NCBI GenBank assembly: GCA_022842065.1
Contig: JALHQH010000005.1
Location: 186,001 to 250,000, forward strand
Reading direction: 5' to 3'
DNA length: 64,000 bases
Source: Caldilineaceae bacterium
GTDB taxonomy: Bacteria; Chloroflexota; Anaerolineae; Caldilineales; Caldilineaceae
Shown here: in pieces, positions 8,187-17,392 of the stretch
Layout of the letters: each line of letters starts with the position of its first letter
Position numbering within the stretch: position 1 is the first letter of the stretch
Made by a program: the position numbers and the translations under genes
Notes under the pieces: generated by a model
Told to the model about the DNA's origin: nothing
The model's database searches: none
The model's input: only the letters and a program-made list of their open reading frames with translations

Positions 8187-10523
8187 TCAACCCCCATGAT
8201 TCGTCGTTACCAAATACCCCTTGCCCTGCTCGGCCATAAACTCGACAATGCCTGGTGCCACTGACGTGGTTGCCAGGGGCGCGCCATCCCGTATAATCGT
8301 CAACTCCTCTGTAGCGCGGACGCGACAGGGACCGTCAACGCGCGCGTGGATCGTCGCCGTGGTGACTTGCCCCGCCTGCCAGGTCAGATCGACCACAAAA
8401 CCACCCCGCCCACAGAGGCCACGCAATTGCCCGTTTGGCCACGCTTCAGGCAACGCCGGCAACAGGTGCAAATAGCCCTGGTGACTTTGCAGCAACATCT
8501 CGGCAATGCCGGCCGTCGCCCCGGTATTGTAATCCAGTTCATAGGCATTGCGCGGCGCGAGATTGGTCCCCATCATCAAGCTACGATCCCCCTCTTTTTG
8601 GAAGAGGGTCTGGAGGCTGGCATAGGCCGCATCCCCATCCCCCAATCGCGCGTGGTAAAGGGTCATCAAGTTGCGCCCCCAACTGCCTTCTTCATAGGGC
8701 GCGGCTTCGCGCCGGGCAATCGACACTTTGACTGCTGCTGCAAGATCAGGTGTTGCCTCTGGCGTGATCTGGGTAAAGGGAAAGACACTCAATAGGTGGC
8801 TAGTGTGGCGGTGGTGGGGCAAGGCTTCGTCATCATCAGCCAGCCATTCCTGTAACTGACCATGTTTGCCGATCTGGAAGGGGGGCAGTTGGGCGCTGGC
8901 TGCTTCGAGTTGGGCACGAAACGCATTATCTGTTTCGAGAATTTTGCTCGCTTCAATACACTCGCAAAACAACTCGTGGATCAAGATGCGATCCGCGGTG
9001 GGCGCGAGCGCGACCGCATACCGTTGCCCGTCGCGCAAAAAGATATTCTCCGGCGAATTGGCGGGGCCGCTGAGTAACCAACCGGTGGCAGGGTCGGCAA
9101 AGAGATAGGCCAGGCAAAATTCGGCCGCTTCTTTGAGCACGGGATAAGCGTGGTCGGCGAGAAAGGCGCGGTCACCCGTAAAGGCATAATGATCCCACAG
9201 ATGAGTGGCGAGCCAGACCCCGCCGGTCGGATGTAAACCCCACCAGATGCTCCAACCTGGCGCGGTAAAATTCCAGGCATTCGAAAAAATGTGCGCCACC
9301 CAGCCGGGCAGATCATAGAGTGTGCGCGCCGTCTGCCGCCCCGATGGCACGATCGCCTCTTCAATCCAACGCAAGAGCGGCTGATGACACTCGCTGATCC
9401 CGGTCAACTCGGCGATCCAGTAGTTCATCTGCGTGTTGATATCAAGATGGTAGTCACAGGTCCAGCCGATGCGACAGGCCACATTGTCATTCCAGAGACC
9501 AAGCAGGTGGGCGGGCAAGGGCGAATCGGGGCGCGAACTGCTGATCAGCAGATAGCGGCCAAATTGAAAGAGCAAGGCCGCCAGTGCCGGATCGGCCTCG
9601 CCCGCTTGCATCGCCGCGATCCGTTCATTGACCGGGCGATCTGGAAGGGGTGGCGCACCCAAATCCAGTGCGGTACGGCGAAAAAGTGCTTGATGGTCGG
9701 TGACATGGCGCGCCTTGAGTTCGGCATAAGGAATTGGGACCGCCCTGGCCAACCGGTCACGGCACGTTTGGGCCGGGTCGGTGGTGTCAAAGGTCGAGGC
9801 AAAAGCGAGCAGCACGGTGATCGCGTCGCTGCCGGTTACGACGAGTTGGGAAGCTTGAGTTGTTAATTCACCGCCATCGGCTAAGACTTGTAATTGGACA
9901 TGGCCATCAACCCCACACTGTCCATCACTATGAATTGGTTCACGTGCCTGCACATCCATGTACAACGTGCCATCGGCCTTGGTGTAGCTATGAAAGGGTT
10001 GCTCATCGCCATCTAGCCCGATCCGCAACCCGACGTGGCCGGGCTGGCTTGCCGTAATCCGCAGTACCAGGACGTTGTCCACATGGCTGGCAAAAAGGTC
10101 GCGTTGATAGGTGACGCCCTCAATCGTGTAACTGACCCCAGCAATCGCCGTGTCGAGATCGAGGGCGCGCCGATAGTCGCGCAAATTGTCGTCGGCGTGA
10201 GCCATGTAAAGGCGCAGGTTGCCGACGGGCAGGTTGGTGCCATAGTTCAGTTTGCGCCCTTCGATTTCTTCCGCTAGCTTGTTGCCGCCGGCAAAATCAC
10301 CGGCCAGCAGGCGTTGGCGCACTTCGGCGACAATGGCCGGCCCCGCGGGATTATTATTTTCGCTCGACGGTGCGCCGGACCAAAAGGTAATATCACTCAG
10401 ATAGAGACGTTCGCTGCGCAGCCCACCATAGAGCATCGCGCCCAGGCGACCATTGCCCACTGGTAAGGCATCACACCACTGTTGGGCCGGCTCGCGAAAC
10501 CAGATGGTCAGATCTTGATTCAT
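8187..10523 (-). CDS. GH95 family alpha-L-fucosidase
   Basis: 778 residues from ATG 10523 (AGGA eight bases upstream). A longer frame reaches 10682 but would overlap the next gene and runs through palindromes. The N-terminus 'WFREPAQQWCDALPVGNGRLGAM' is the hallmark of GH95. Further GH95 signatures are 'DINTQMNYW' (paired Asn expected in the active site), 'SGPANSPEN' (expected general-acid Glu) and 'HRHTSHLLSVFP'. The length fits the family (about 780). No signal peptide is visible, so it may act in the cytoplasm on imported fucosyl oligosaccharides, hydrolysing terminal alpha-1,2-fucose or, as in some members, alpha-L-galactose. It is the last gene of the minus-strand glycan cluster. Confidence 0.88.
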   Translation of the reverse strand: MNQDLTIWFREPAQQWCDALPVGNGRLGAMLYGGLRSERLYLSDITFWSGAPSSENNNPAGPAIVAEVRQRLLAGDFAGGNKLAEEIEGRKLNYGTNLPVGNLRLYMAHADDNLRDYRRALDLDTAIAGVSYTIEGVTYQRDLFASHVDNVLVLRITASQPGHVGLRIGLDGDEQPFHSYTKADGTLYMDVQAREPIHSDGQCGVDGHVQLQVLADGGELTTQASQLVVTGSDAITVLLAFASTFDTTDPAQTCRDRLARAVPIPYAELKARHVTDHQALFRRTALDLGAPPLPDRPVNERIAAMQAGEADPALAALLFQFGRYLLISSSRPDSPLPAHLLGLWNDNVACRIGWTCDYHLDINTQMNYWIAELTGISECHQPLLRWIEEAIVPSGRQTARTLYDLPGWVAHIFSNAWNFTAPGWSIWWGLHPTGGVWLATHLWDHYAFTGDRAFLADHAYPVLKEAAEFCLAYLFADPATGWLLSGPANSPENIFLRDGQRYAVALAPTADRILIHELFCECIEASKILETDNAFRAQLEAASAQLPPFQIGKHGQLQEWLADDDEALPHHRHTSHLLSVFPFTQITPEATPDLAAAVKVSIARREAAPYEEGSWGRNLMTLYHARLGDGDAAYASLQTLFQKEGDRSLMMGTNLAPRNAYELDYNTGATAGIAEMLLQSHQGYLHLLPALPEAWPNGQLRGLCGRGGFVVDLTWQAGQVTTATIHARVDGPCRVRATEELTIIRDGAPLATTSVAPGIVEFMAEQGKGYLVTTNHGG

Positions 10524-10583
10524 GGTTGTTTTCCTGTTGTTGGTGTTTTGTGAGGCATCATCGCCTGTTCGCCGCAGGTGCCG

Positions 10584-10667
10584 CAGGTGAATGAATTCAC
10601 CTGCTGAGATGCAAAACCCGTTAAAACAGGTTCGTGTGTTAACCCGTTTTAACGGGTTTTGCATCTC
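10584..10667. repeat. Two palindromes upstream of the GH95 gene
   Basis: A short hairpin, GCAGGTGAAT-GA-ATTCACCTGC (10584-10605), is followed at once by 25-base arms (10606-10630 with 10643-10667, one mismatch). The second reaches the stop codon of the upstream glycosidase gene. It may terminate or process the transcript between the two genes. Confidence 0.65.
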
Positions 10668-13005
10668 AGGCGGGCATTTCAATGCTCGCTGCTGCCGTCG
10701 TTATGATCGTGACATCCGCGCGCCGTGCGGCCGGCGTCACTGTTAACTCGACCAACTTGCCCCCAACATATCGTCCCTCGACCACGGTGTTATAAGGGGC
10801 GTGCAACTTGAAGTCAACATCCCAATCCTCTGGCCAGGCACCCAACAACAGGATCTGCCGCCCATAACATTGCATGAGCATCTCTTGCAGCCCGACCATG
10901 CCGGAGCCGCCCCAGTTGTGGTCGGGGACCCAATCGTGGCCGGGACCCCAGAAGGCAGGAAAACGCCGCCCGGAATCGGTCATTTTGAGCAAGGTGTACC
11001 GTTTGGCGTCTTCCGTTAAGCCCATGCGCGCACAGAAGATCGCCTGTTGATGCCAGCTCACATGGCTTAACTGGCCTTCGCTATAATCACCCAATTGCCA
11101 GGTGTCGATTACCACCTGCAAATCCGGCTTGCTCAGGTCGTATTGCTCGTAGGGGAAGACGGGGTAAAGTTGGGGCAACTCAACGTTGATAATATCGGTC
11201 CAGGAGACGGCGGGGGCAATCGTCTTTTTGCCTTGGATCTCCTGATAAGGCAGTGGTGGAATACGGGTTAACAGCCCGCGATAGTAGGCCTGCGTCTCAT
11301 CACTCAGCAGATCAGGTGCAATCTCTAGCAAGGCTTCAACGGTGCCTTTCATCGCCGCCACTAGATCAGCTGGATTAAGCGCATCTTTGTAAGTCTCCAG
11401 CGCGGTAGAAGGATAGAAGACCAGGTGCCCATTGGCATCCAGCGGACGGGTGGCGTTGAGGGTATGTTGCCACTGGTAGTGCTCGTCAAAAAAGCGGATT
11501 GCGCTCTCGATGAAGGGCAGATAGGTCGTAATCTCCAGCCCGCTATACTGGTGATATTTGAGGATCAGCAGGGCAAATTCGAGTTGACTGATATAGAGGT
11601 AGCGCAGCCAGGGTGCAATCTGCTCGGTCGGGTCAAAATGGGGTGGACGGGTGTGGGCGCGGTCGCTGGTGCCGGGCCAACCCCAGGACCAACCCAGGGG
11701 CAGGCCAAAGTTTTCGAGCTGTTCCGTAAAGGAGCAGCCGCCGTGCCCCCAATAAACCTGCGTGCGCGCTTCGGCACCTGGCAACCCCCGCCGGTAATAC
11801 TCAAATTGCGGGGGCATCAAGTCAAAGTCGCCACTTTTGAGCATGGGCCAGTAGACGAGGCGCTGGTTCTGCGCGGTGTGACTGCCGCCGCCCCACAGCC
11901 GAAAGTCGGCGGATTCGTCGGCCAGATCTGCCCGCACCAGGCCAGGGTCATAAATAAAGAGGCCGCCATTGAATTTGGTGGGATATTCACCGTTGCGGTT
12001 GCAGCCAAGCATATAGCGAAAGAGTTGATAGTTGCGCCCGATCTGCCAGACCGGATCGTTGGGGTCGGGATTGGCTGCGCGGAGGGCGATGTAGCTGCGC
12101 TCCCAGAAGGCTTGCCACCAGGAGCGGGTCGCCCGGCGTGCCGTATCGACGGTCGCGGCCGCCACGGTGACTAGTTGATCCAGCTCCCGTTGCCACTCAT
12201 CAAGGGTTTTGCTTTGCGCGGTGTGGAGCGCGATGGTAAGGTGGTGTGTTGGCTGGGCGCTTTCACTGCGCAATAACCAACTGCGGTGTGCGGTTTGCCC
12301 ATAAGCGCCGTCGCGGGTGCCGGCCATCACCAAGCCCGCCCCTTGCATCAACCCGCCAAAGGTGCGATCGCGCTGCGTGTCGGGGATCTGATCGTGGACA
12401 CTTTCCAGCCCTTGTTGCGCAATCAGATGGTCAATCAGCAGACGGTCATTCTGGTTGCGATGAAAAAAGAGTACCCCATCGCCCGCGTCCTGCTCGATAA
12501 ACTCAACCACATCCGGCGGCGTGGTCACCGTGCCAGGGTAGGCAACCCAACTGGCGCAGGGATGGCGCCGTTCGAGGGGAATTTCGCGTTCGGTCAACCG
12601 CCAGTTTTCGTAGCCGGCTTCCAGGCTAAGGGGCGTGTTGCTCGCCACTTCAACGTGGATCACAGGGCGATCGATATCTACCCAAACCGCCACAGTCGTG
12701 CCAAAACCACCGCTGATTTCGACATAACCTTCGCGCAGCTTTAATTCCTGACAAAAGGGTTGATCCGCAGTAAAGGGGTTGGGGGTGAGCCGCACCCGCA
12801 CCCGCCCCAACTTGAGCATCTGATTGTTCTCATCAAAGCTGCCGGCGCGGTCGATGTAAAAGAGCAGATCGGCGTTGCTGGTCGCCCCATCGCGTTCGAC
12901 CCAAACGTTGAGGCCAATATCATGGCCGCCGCAAGGCATCGATTCGCTGGCGTTTGCGCTGGGGGTCTCCCAGCGCAGATTGTATTGTTCTAAATAGGTG
13001 TTCAT
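10666..13005 (-). CDS. DUF5703-type glycoside hydrolase (six-hairpin fold)
   Basis: 779 residues. The start 'YNLRWETPSANASESMPCGGHDIGLNVWVERDG' (two blocks) and 'LLFYIDRAGSFDENNQMLKLGRVRV' match the DUF5703 N-terminal domain found on bacterial glycosidases with an (alpha/alpha)6 catalytic barrel. The barrel region spans about residues 290-690. No signal peptide is seen. The substrate is not known; its place between the sugar importer and the GH95 gene suggests work on the same fucosylated glycan. A domain search should confirm DUF5703_N and place the catalytic part. Confidence 0.75.
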   Translation of the reverse strand: MNTYLEQYNLRWETPSANASESMPCGGHDIGLNVWVERDGATSNADLLFYIDRAGSFDENNQMLKLGRVRVRLTPNPFTADQPFCQELKLREGYVEISGGFGTTVAVWVDIDRPVIHVEVASNTPLSLEAGYENWRLTEREIPLERRHPCASWVAYPGTVTTPPDVVEFIEQDAGDGVLFFHRNQNDRLLIDHLIAQQGLESVHDQIPDTQRDRTFGGLMQGAGLVMAGTRDGAYGQTAHRSWLLRSESAQPTHHLTIALHTAQSKTLDEWQRELDQLVTVAAATVDTARRATRSWWQAFWERSYIALRAANPDPNDPVWQIGRNYQLFRYMLGCNRNGEYPTKFNGGLFIYDPGLVRADLADESADFRLWGGGSHTAQNQRLVYWPMLKSGDFDLMPPQFEYYRRGLPGAEARTQVYWGHGGCSFTEQLENFGLPLGWSWGWPGTSDRAHTRPPHFDPTEQIAPWLRYLYISQLEFALLILKYHQYSGLEITTYLPFIESAIRFFDEHYQWQHTLNATRPLDANGHLVFYPSTALETYKDALNPADLVAAMKGTVEALLEIAPDLLSDETQAYYRGLLTRIPPLPYQEIQGKKTIAPAVSWTDIINVELPQLYPVFPYEQYDLSKPDLQVVIDTWQLGDYSEGQLSHVSWHQQAIFCARMGLTEDAKRYTLLKMTDSGRRFPAFWGPGHDWVPDHNWGGSGMVGLQEMLMQCYGRQILLLGAWPEDWDVDFKLHAPYNTVVEGRYVGGKLVELTVTPAARRADVTIITTAAASIEMPA

Positions 13006-13050
13006 TTGTATTTTGATTTTCTAGTGATAGCATTGACGCATTGGCACAAA

Positions 13051-13113
13051 GTAACTACTACCCCCTCCCCAGCCTCCCCGACCGCGGGGAGGCTGGGAGG
13101 GGGTAGTAGTTAC
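13051..13113. repeat. Long GC-rich hairpin
   Basis: Arms 13051-13080 and 13085-13113 pair over 29 positions with one extra C on the left and a 4-base loop. Its core (TCCCCAGCCTCCCC) resembles the hairpin at 59091-59135, so the two may belong to one dispersed family. It lies upstream of the DUF5703 gene. Confidence 0.7.
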
Positions 13114-13123
13114 GGCACAAAAA

Positions 13124-13161
13124 CATAAAGGCCACAAAACGTTAAGTTTGTGGCCTTTATG
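13124..13161 (-). terminator. Intrinsic terminator after the solute-binding protein gene
   Basis: A 15-bp stem (CATAAAGGCCACAAA and its complement) is followed on the minus strand by TTTTTGTG. It lies 75 bases after the stop of the binding-protein gene, separating it from the two hydrolase genes. Confidence 0.8.
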
Positions 13162-13235
13162 CGCGGGCTAATCCACCTTGGTCCGTGGGGAGCCCTAACG
13201 TCCAGCATCCTTACGGCCAAGGGCTACCGTTTTGC

Positions 13236-14906
13236 TTACTGGGCGGCGCTGGCGTCGTAGGCTTCCTGCATCATGGTCAGGTAGCCGGCGAGGTTAAGCT
13301 GTTCCAGACCGGCGACGTAGGTATCCCAGTCGGCTTCCAGATCTTGCGCACCGGTGACAAAGGCGAGCGCGTTCTGGTTGATGTAGTCGGTGATGTTCTG
13401 GCGCGTCATGGCCATCTCGTCGGCGCGTTCTGGGTCGGTCCACAAGGCCCAGTGCGGGAAGAGATTCTCTGGCTCGTTGCCACTGTAGAGATTGGTCGCT
13501 TCTTGCAGACGGCGTTCGTAGCCATCGGAAGCGTAGATATCCGTGCCCTGTACCCAACCATCACGGAAGGTCTTGGGCTGGAAGTATTGGGCAATCGCGC
13601 CCCAACTGGAATTGCGTGGGTCGGCATCAGCCGGTTGTGGGATAGTGGCAAAGATCGGGTCAACGCTCTCCTCGTTGGCAACATCGCCTTCCTCGGGACG
13701 GCGCCAATCCACGCCTTCTTCCCCAAAGTGAGCGCGCAGTTGGCCTTCTTGGGTGAACATGTAATCGACCAGCTTGATCGCCGCGATCTGCACTTCTTCG
13801 CTGGCCTTGTTGGTCAGCACGAAGGTCGCGCCGGGTGAGCTGGGATAGTTATAGGTAGCATAGCCGGCATGGGGACCGGTGAGCGGCGGCAGTGGGTTGT
13901 AATCGGCACCATAGGGGGCATCGTTCCCGGTGGTGACGAAGATCGCCGGGTGCATCCCTGCGCCGGCACCCAAGAGTTGCGCATCCGCATTGTCGCCAAT
14001 CTTCTTAAAGGCTTCGGCATTCTGAGTAAACGCGCCAGGGTCAATCAGCCCTTCGTCAACCAGGCCCTTAATAAAGGTGAGCCCTTCTTTCCATTCGGGC
14101 GTCGTGGCAACGGTCTCCACTTTGCCCTCATTGAGGATTAAGTAAGTGCGGTCGTCGTTGTAGACAAAACCATTCATCAGGAAGGGAATGACGCGCACGC
14201 CATAATCTTCGGTCGAACCACTCAGGGCCACTTCATCGGCCGCCCCATTGCCATTCGGGTCGTCATTTTTGAAGGCTTCCAACATGGCCTTGTACTCGTC
14301 AAGGGTGGTTGGCATTTCCATGCCCAACGCGTCGAGCCACTTGGTGTTGACCCACATTTTGTTGGGGAAGGAGCAGTGGTAGCACTCAATCAACTGCGGC
14401 AGCCCATAGATGTTGCCATCGGGGGCGGTCGCCATCGCCTTGAAGTAGGGATAGGCGTCGAGCGCGGCCTTAACATTCGGTGCATGGGCCTCGATCAGGT
14501 CATTGAGCGGCAGGACGACGCCCTGTTGACCGTAGCGGAGCAGGTCGGTCTGTGAGAATTGATCGACCCACGGAATCAACATGTAGAGATCGGGGTAGTC
14601 ACCGCTGGCCAGCGAGATCTGGCGCTTTTCTTTGGCGGCATTGCCATCCATCGTCGTCGTTTCCCAGACGAAGTTGATGCCAAATTGCTCCTGCGCTTCC
14701 AGGGTAAACGAGTTGGTGGCCAGATCGGTGGTCGGGCTTTGCGGCGAGAAAATACGGATGGTGACGGCACCATCCGCGCCCGCGTCCGCTTCGCCGCCGG
14801 CTGGGGCTTCGGCTGCCGGCGCACCGCCCGTTGGGGCACAGCTGGCCAACAACATGCTCAGCACAACAAGCAGGCCAAGATAGAACGAAAGTCTTTGTTT
14901 CTTCAT
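13236..14906 (-). CDS. Sugar ABC transporter solute-binding lipoprotein (family 1, LipO-like)
   Basis: 556 residues. The signal peptide ends in lipobox 'MLLASC' (Cys near residue 23), followed by an Ala/Gly-rich linker. The mature part has the two-lobed layout of family 1 sugar-binding proteins of the long LplA/YtcQ kind, as in Paenibacillus and Chloroflexota. GGAGAAG precedes the ATG. With the two permeases upstream in the same direction it forms an importer for complex oligosaccharides; no ATPase is encoded nearby, as usual when a shared MsmK-like ATPase serves several importers. Confidence 0.85.
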   Translation of the reverse strand: MKKQRLSFYLGLLVVLSMLLASCAPTGGAPAAEAPAGGEADAGADGAVTIRIFSPQSPTTDLATNSFTLEAQEQFGINFVWETTTMDGNAAKEKRQISLASGDYPDLYMLIPWVDQFSQTDLLRYGQQGVVLPLNDLIEAHAPNVKAALDAYPYFKAMATAPDGNIYGLPQLIECYHCSFPNKMWVNTKWLDALGMEMPTTLDEYKAMLEAFKNDDPNGNGAADEVALSGSTEDYGVRVIPFLMNGFVYNDDRTYLILNEGKVETVATTPEWKEGLTFIKGLVDEGLIDPGAFTQNAEAFKKIGDNADAQLLGAGAGMHPAIFVTTGNDAPYGADYNPLPPLTGPHAGYATYNYPSSPGATFVLTNKASEEVQIAAIKLVDYMFTQEGQLRAHFGEEGVDWRRPEEGDVANEESVDPIFATIPQPADADPRNSSWGAIAQYFQPKTFRDGWVQGTDIYASDGYERRLQEATNLYSGNEPENLFPHWALWTDPERADEMAMTRQNITDYINQNALAFVTGAQDLEADWDTYVAGLEQLNLAGYLTMMQEAYDASAAQ

Positions 14907-14977
14907 ACGGTTCTTCTCCTTGCGTAATCCTTGAAATAATGGGGATAAAAATGGTAAATGATTCGGTCGCGATTTAC

Positions 14978-15085
14978 AGACACGGATTTGGGTAACACGG
15001 ATTTAGGTAACACGGATTTAGGTAACACGGATTTACCGGCTCGTGATGTGTACTCCTACAATCCGCGTTACCCAAATCCGCGTCT
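14978..15085. repeat. Palindrome built of 15-bp tandem repeats
   Basis: The 15-base unit ACACGGATTTAGGTA repeats 3.7 times from 14980 to about 15036. The segment 15061-15085 is the reverse complement of the first 25 bases (14978-15002) with two differences. It lies between the permease and binding-protein genes, and is one of seven such structures in this window. Confidence 0.75.
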
Positions 15086-15113
15086 ATAACCCGCCTGGAC
15101 AATTCACCATTGA

Positions 15114-16064
15114 CTAGCCTTTAATTGAGCCGATCAACATGCCGCGCACGAAATAGCGTTGGGCAAAGGGATAGATCAGCAAGACCGGGAGACTGCCGAC
15201 GACAATTAGCGAATACTTTAACAGGTCGGCCATCTGTTGGCGCTCGATCATCACCGACGCTTCCATCGAGCCGCTGGTCGTGGTGTTCAGGATCAAGATG
15301 CTGCGCAACACCAACTGCAACGGCTGCAACTCGTCGGATTTGAGATAAAGCAGGGCGTCAAAGTAGGCGTTCCACTGCCCGACCGCATACATCAACACGA
15401 GTACCGCGATGATCGGTTTGGAAAGCGGAATCACCACAGACCAGAGAAAGCGCAGGTCGCTACAGCCATCCAACGCCGCGGCTTCGGCCAACTCTTCTGG
15501 GATCGTCACCTGGAAAAAGGTGCGGGCAATAATCACTTGCCACGCGGCGACCGCCTGTGGAATGATCAACGCCCAGCGCGTATCGAGCATGCCTAGATTT
15601 TTCACCACCAGATAGGTCGGGATCAAACCGCCGGAAAAGATCATGGTAAAGGTGATAAAAAGCATGATCGTATTGCGCCCATACAGGCCCCGCCGTGAGA
15701 GCGGATAGGCGACCAAGACGGTGGCGATGACGCTGATCAGCGTGCCGAAGAAGGTGTAGTAGAGCGAATTGCCATAGCCTGTGATAATCTGTGGGTTGCT
15801 AAAGGCAACTTCGTAGCCGCGCAAGGTGAATTCCACTGGCCAGAGCCAGACCCGCCCCGATGAGACCGCCGCTGGGCTGCTAAACGAAGAGCTAACCACA
15901 TAGACCAGTGGATACAACACGAGGATAAAGATGATCAACAGGAAGCTGTAAACGCCAAACAAAAAGAGGCGGTCGTTGCCGGATTCACGGATACGGGTGG
16001 TATGTTGTTTAGTGACTCGTTGTGAGGTGCCCCGTTGTTGGGTGACTGGCGGCTGCGTTACCAT
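15114..16064 (-). CDS. Carbohydrate ABC permease (YtcP/AraQ type)
   Basis: 316 residues with six predicted membrane spans. The EAA loop reads 'EELAEAAALDGCSDLRFLW', where the ATPase docks. The N-terminal 25 residues are Gln/Thr-rich. The start overlaps the stop of the upstream permease gene by seven bases, indicating translational coupling. The C-terminal 'YFVRGMLIGSIKG' is typical of the YtcP branch. Confidence 0.88.
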   Translation of the reverse strand: MVTQPPVTQQRGTSQRVTKQHTTRIRESGNDRLFLFGVYSFLLIIFILVLYPLVYVVSSSFSSPAAVSSGRVWLWPVEFTLRGYEVAFSNPQIITGYGNSLYYTFFGTLISVIATVLVAYPLSRRGLYGRNTIMLFITFTMIFSGGLIPTYLVVKNLGMLDTRWALIIPQAVAAWQVIIARTFFQVTIPEELAEAAALDGCSDLRFLWSVVIPLSKPIIAVLVLMYAVGQWNAYFDALLYLKSDELQPLQLVLRSILILNTTTSGSMEASVMIERQQMADLLKYSLIVVGSLPVLLIYPFAQRYFVRGMLIGSIKG

Positions 16065-17077
16065 AGACTCATCTCCGATACCCGCTTGACATAGCTGTTC
16101 ACCGCCACCAGCAGTATCATGTTGATCACCGAGTTAAAAAGGCCGACCGCGGTGGCGAAACTAAAGTTGGCGTTGAGCAGGCCAATCTTGTAGACATAGG
16201 TGGCGATAATCTCCGACGAACTGAGGTTGAGCGGGTTTTGCAACAGATAGACCTTTTCAAAGCCAATCGCCAGCAGACTGCCCACACTCAGAATCAACAG
16301 AATCACGGCGACGGGCATAATGCCGGGCAGATCGATGTTGACAATCTTCTGCCAGCGCGAAGCTCCATCTACTCTGGCCGCCTCATAAAGTTGCGGGTCT
16401 ACACCGGCCAACGCCGCCAGATAGACAATCGCCGCATAGCCACTATTCTGCCAGACGCCAGACCAGACATAGATCGAGGAAAAGAGGTCGGGCCGCCCTA
16501 AAAAGTTGATCGCGGGTAAACCCAGCCACTGTAACCCAAGGTTGATTACGCCCAGCCGTGGGGCCATCAACAACATGATCATCGAGACCAGCACCACCGT
16601 TGAGATAAAGTAGGGGGCGTAGGTCACCATCTGGACTGCACGTTTGAAGAGGCCGCTGCGCACTTCGTTGAGTCCAATCGCCAATAAAATGGGGATCGGG
16701 AAACCAACGATCAGGCTGTAGATGCTTAGCTCCAATGTATTCTGCAGCAGATTCCAGAAGACAGGGTTGCTGAAGAAGAGGTCAAAATGCCTGAAGCCGG
16801 CCCACGGGCTGCCCCAAATGCCGGCAACCACGTTATAATTCTTAAACGCGATCACCGCGTTCGCCATGGGGATGTAACGAAAGATGAAAAAGTAGAGCAA
16901 CGCCGGCAGCATAATCAGATAGAGCTGCCAATAACGACGCAGACTGCGCTGCGCCAGCCGCCACGGTGATGGCTGTTTGATGGCGGTTAAACGGGCGGCT
17001 AACTCAGCGGACGCCAATGCCGTCGCCGTTTGCCCGGAAACCGGCCCAGAAACCGGCTTGGTTGGAGAAGTAGACAT
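16058..17077 (-). CDS. Carbohydrate ABC permease (LplB/YteP type)
   Basis: 339 residues, first gene of the minus-strand importer operon. Six membrane spans follow a 40-residue polar N-terminus; the segment 'YLIMLPALLYFFIFRYIPM' is characteristic of LplB-like permeases. The EAA loop reads 'YEAARVDGASRWQKIVNIDLPGI'. The palindrome at 17130-17164 sits 53 bases upstream of the start and is the best candidate operator. Confidence 0.88.
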   Translation of the reverse strand: MSTSPTKPVSGPVSGQTATALASAELAARLTAIKQPSPWRLAQRSLRRYWQLYLIMLPALLYFFIFRYIPMANAVIAFKNYNVVAGIWGSPWAGFRHFDLFFSNPVFWNLLQNTLELSIYSLIVGFPIPILLAIGLNEVRSGLFKRAVQMVTYAPYFISTVVLVSMIMLLMAPRLGVINLGLQWLGLPAINFLGRPDLFSSIYVWSGVWQNSGYAAIVYLAALAGVDPQLYEAARVDGASRWQKIVNIDLPGIMPVAVILLILSVGSLLAIGFEKVYLLQNPLNLSSSEIIATYVYKIGLLNANFSFATAVGLFNSVINMILLVAVNSYVKRVSEMSLW

Positions 17078-17129
17078 GCGCGAATGTTCCTTGCACTTCC
17101 CGATACGTTAGATACTTGGCGCTGTTACC

Positions 17130-17164
17130 ATTTAGCATTTTCTACACGGGTGAAAATGTTAAAT
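17130..17164. promoter_or_regulatory. 35-bp oriented palindrome, candidate operator of the importer operon
   Basis: ATTTAGCATTTT and AAAATGTTAAAT are 12-bp arms (one mismatch) around an 11-base spacer CTACACGGGTG. The same arms and spacer length recur at 49679-49713, with the spacer matching in opposite orientation at 8 of 11 positions. It lies in the divergent gap between the permease gene and the response-regulator gene. Confidence 0.65.
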
Positions 17165-17276
17165 GATGACAACCGCTCGTATACAATATTCGTTTGTCAC
17201 TAACCGTTTGGCAATGGCCGTTTGGTGATGGGTGGAGAATTGTAGATAATTGTACTGTACTTTTTCGGAAATAGCA

Positions 17277-17282
17277 TATAAT
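17277..17282 (+). promoter_or_regulatory. Perfect -10 box (TATAAT) of the response-regulator gene
   Basis: TATAAT lies 110 bases upstream of the GTG start. TTGTAC at 17250-17255 is a possible but over-spaced -35 (21 bases). The 17283-17392 leader contains short direct repeats (GTCAGTC) but no clear hairpin. Confidence 0.4.
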
Positions 17283-17392
17283 TCCGGTCAACTTCCGGCC
17301 AACTTTTGACCAGGGCTGGCGATTAGGGGATTCGTAACCCGCTCAGCCGCCGGATTGTCAGTCGTCAGTCGTCCATCGCCACGGATTAACCT

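Noticed and set aside
10524..10682. N-terminal extension of the GH95 protein
   Set aside because: The extension would be translated from palindromes and overlap the upstream gene; ATG 10523 has a ribosome site and starts at the conserved GH95 N-terminus.
11425..12174. 249-residue plus-strand open frame
   Set aside because: It is antisense to the DUF5703-type glycosidase and shows no domain features.
14978..15036. CRISPR-like spaced repeats
   Set aside because: The 15-bp units are contiguous with no spacers and no cas genes are present.
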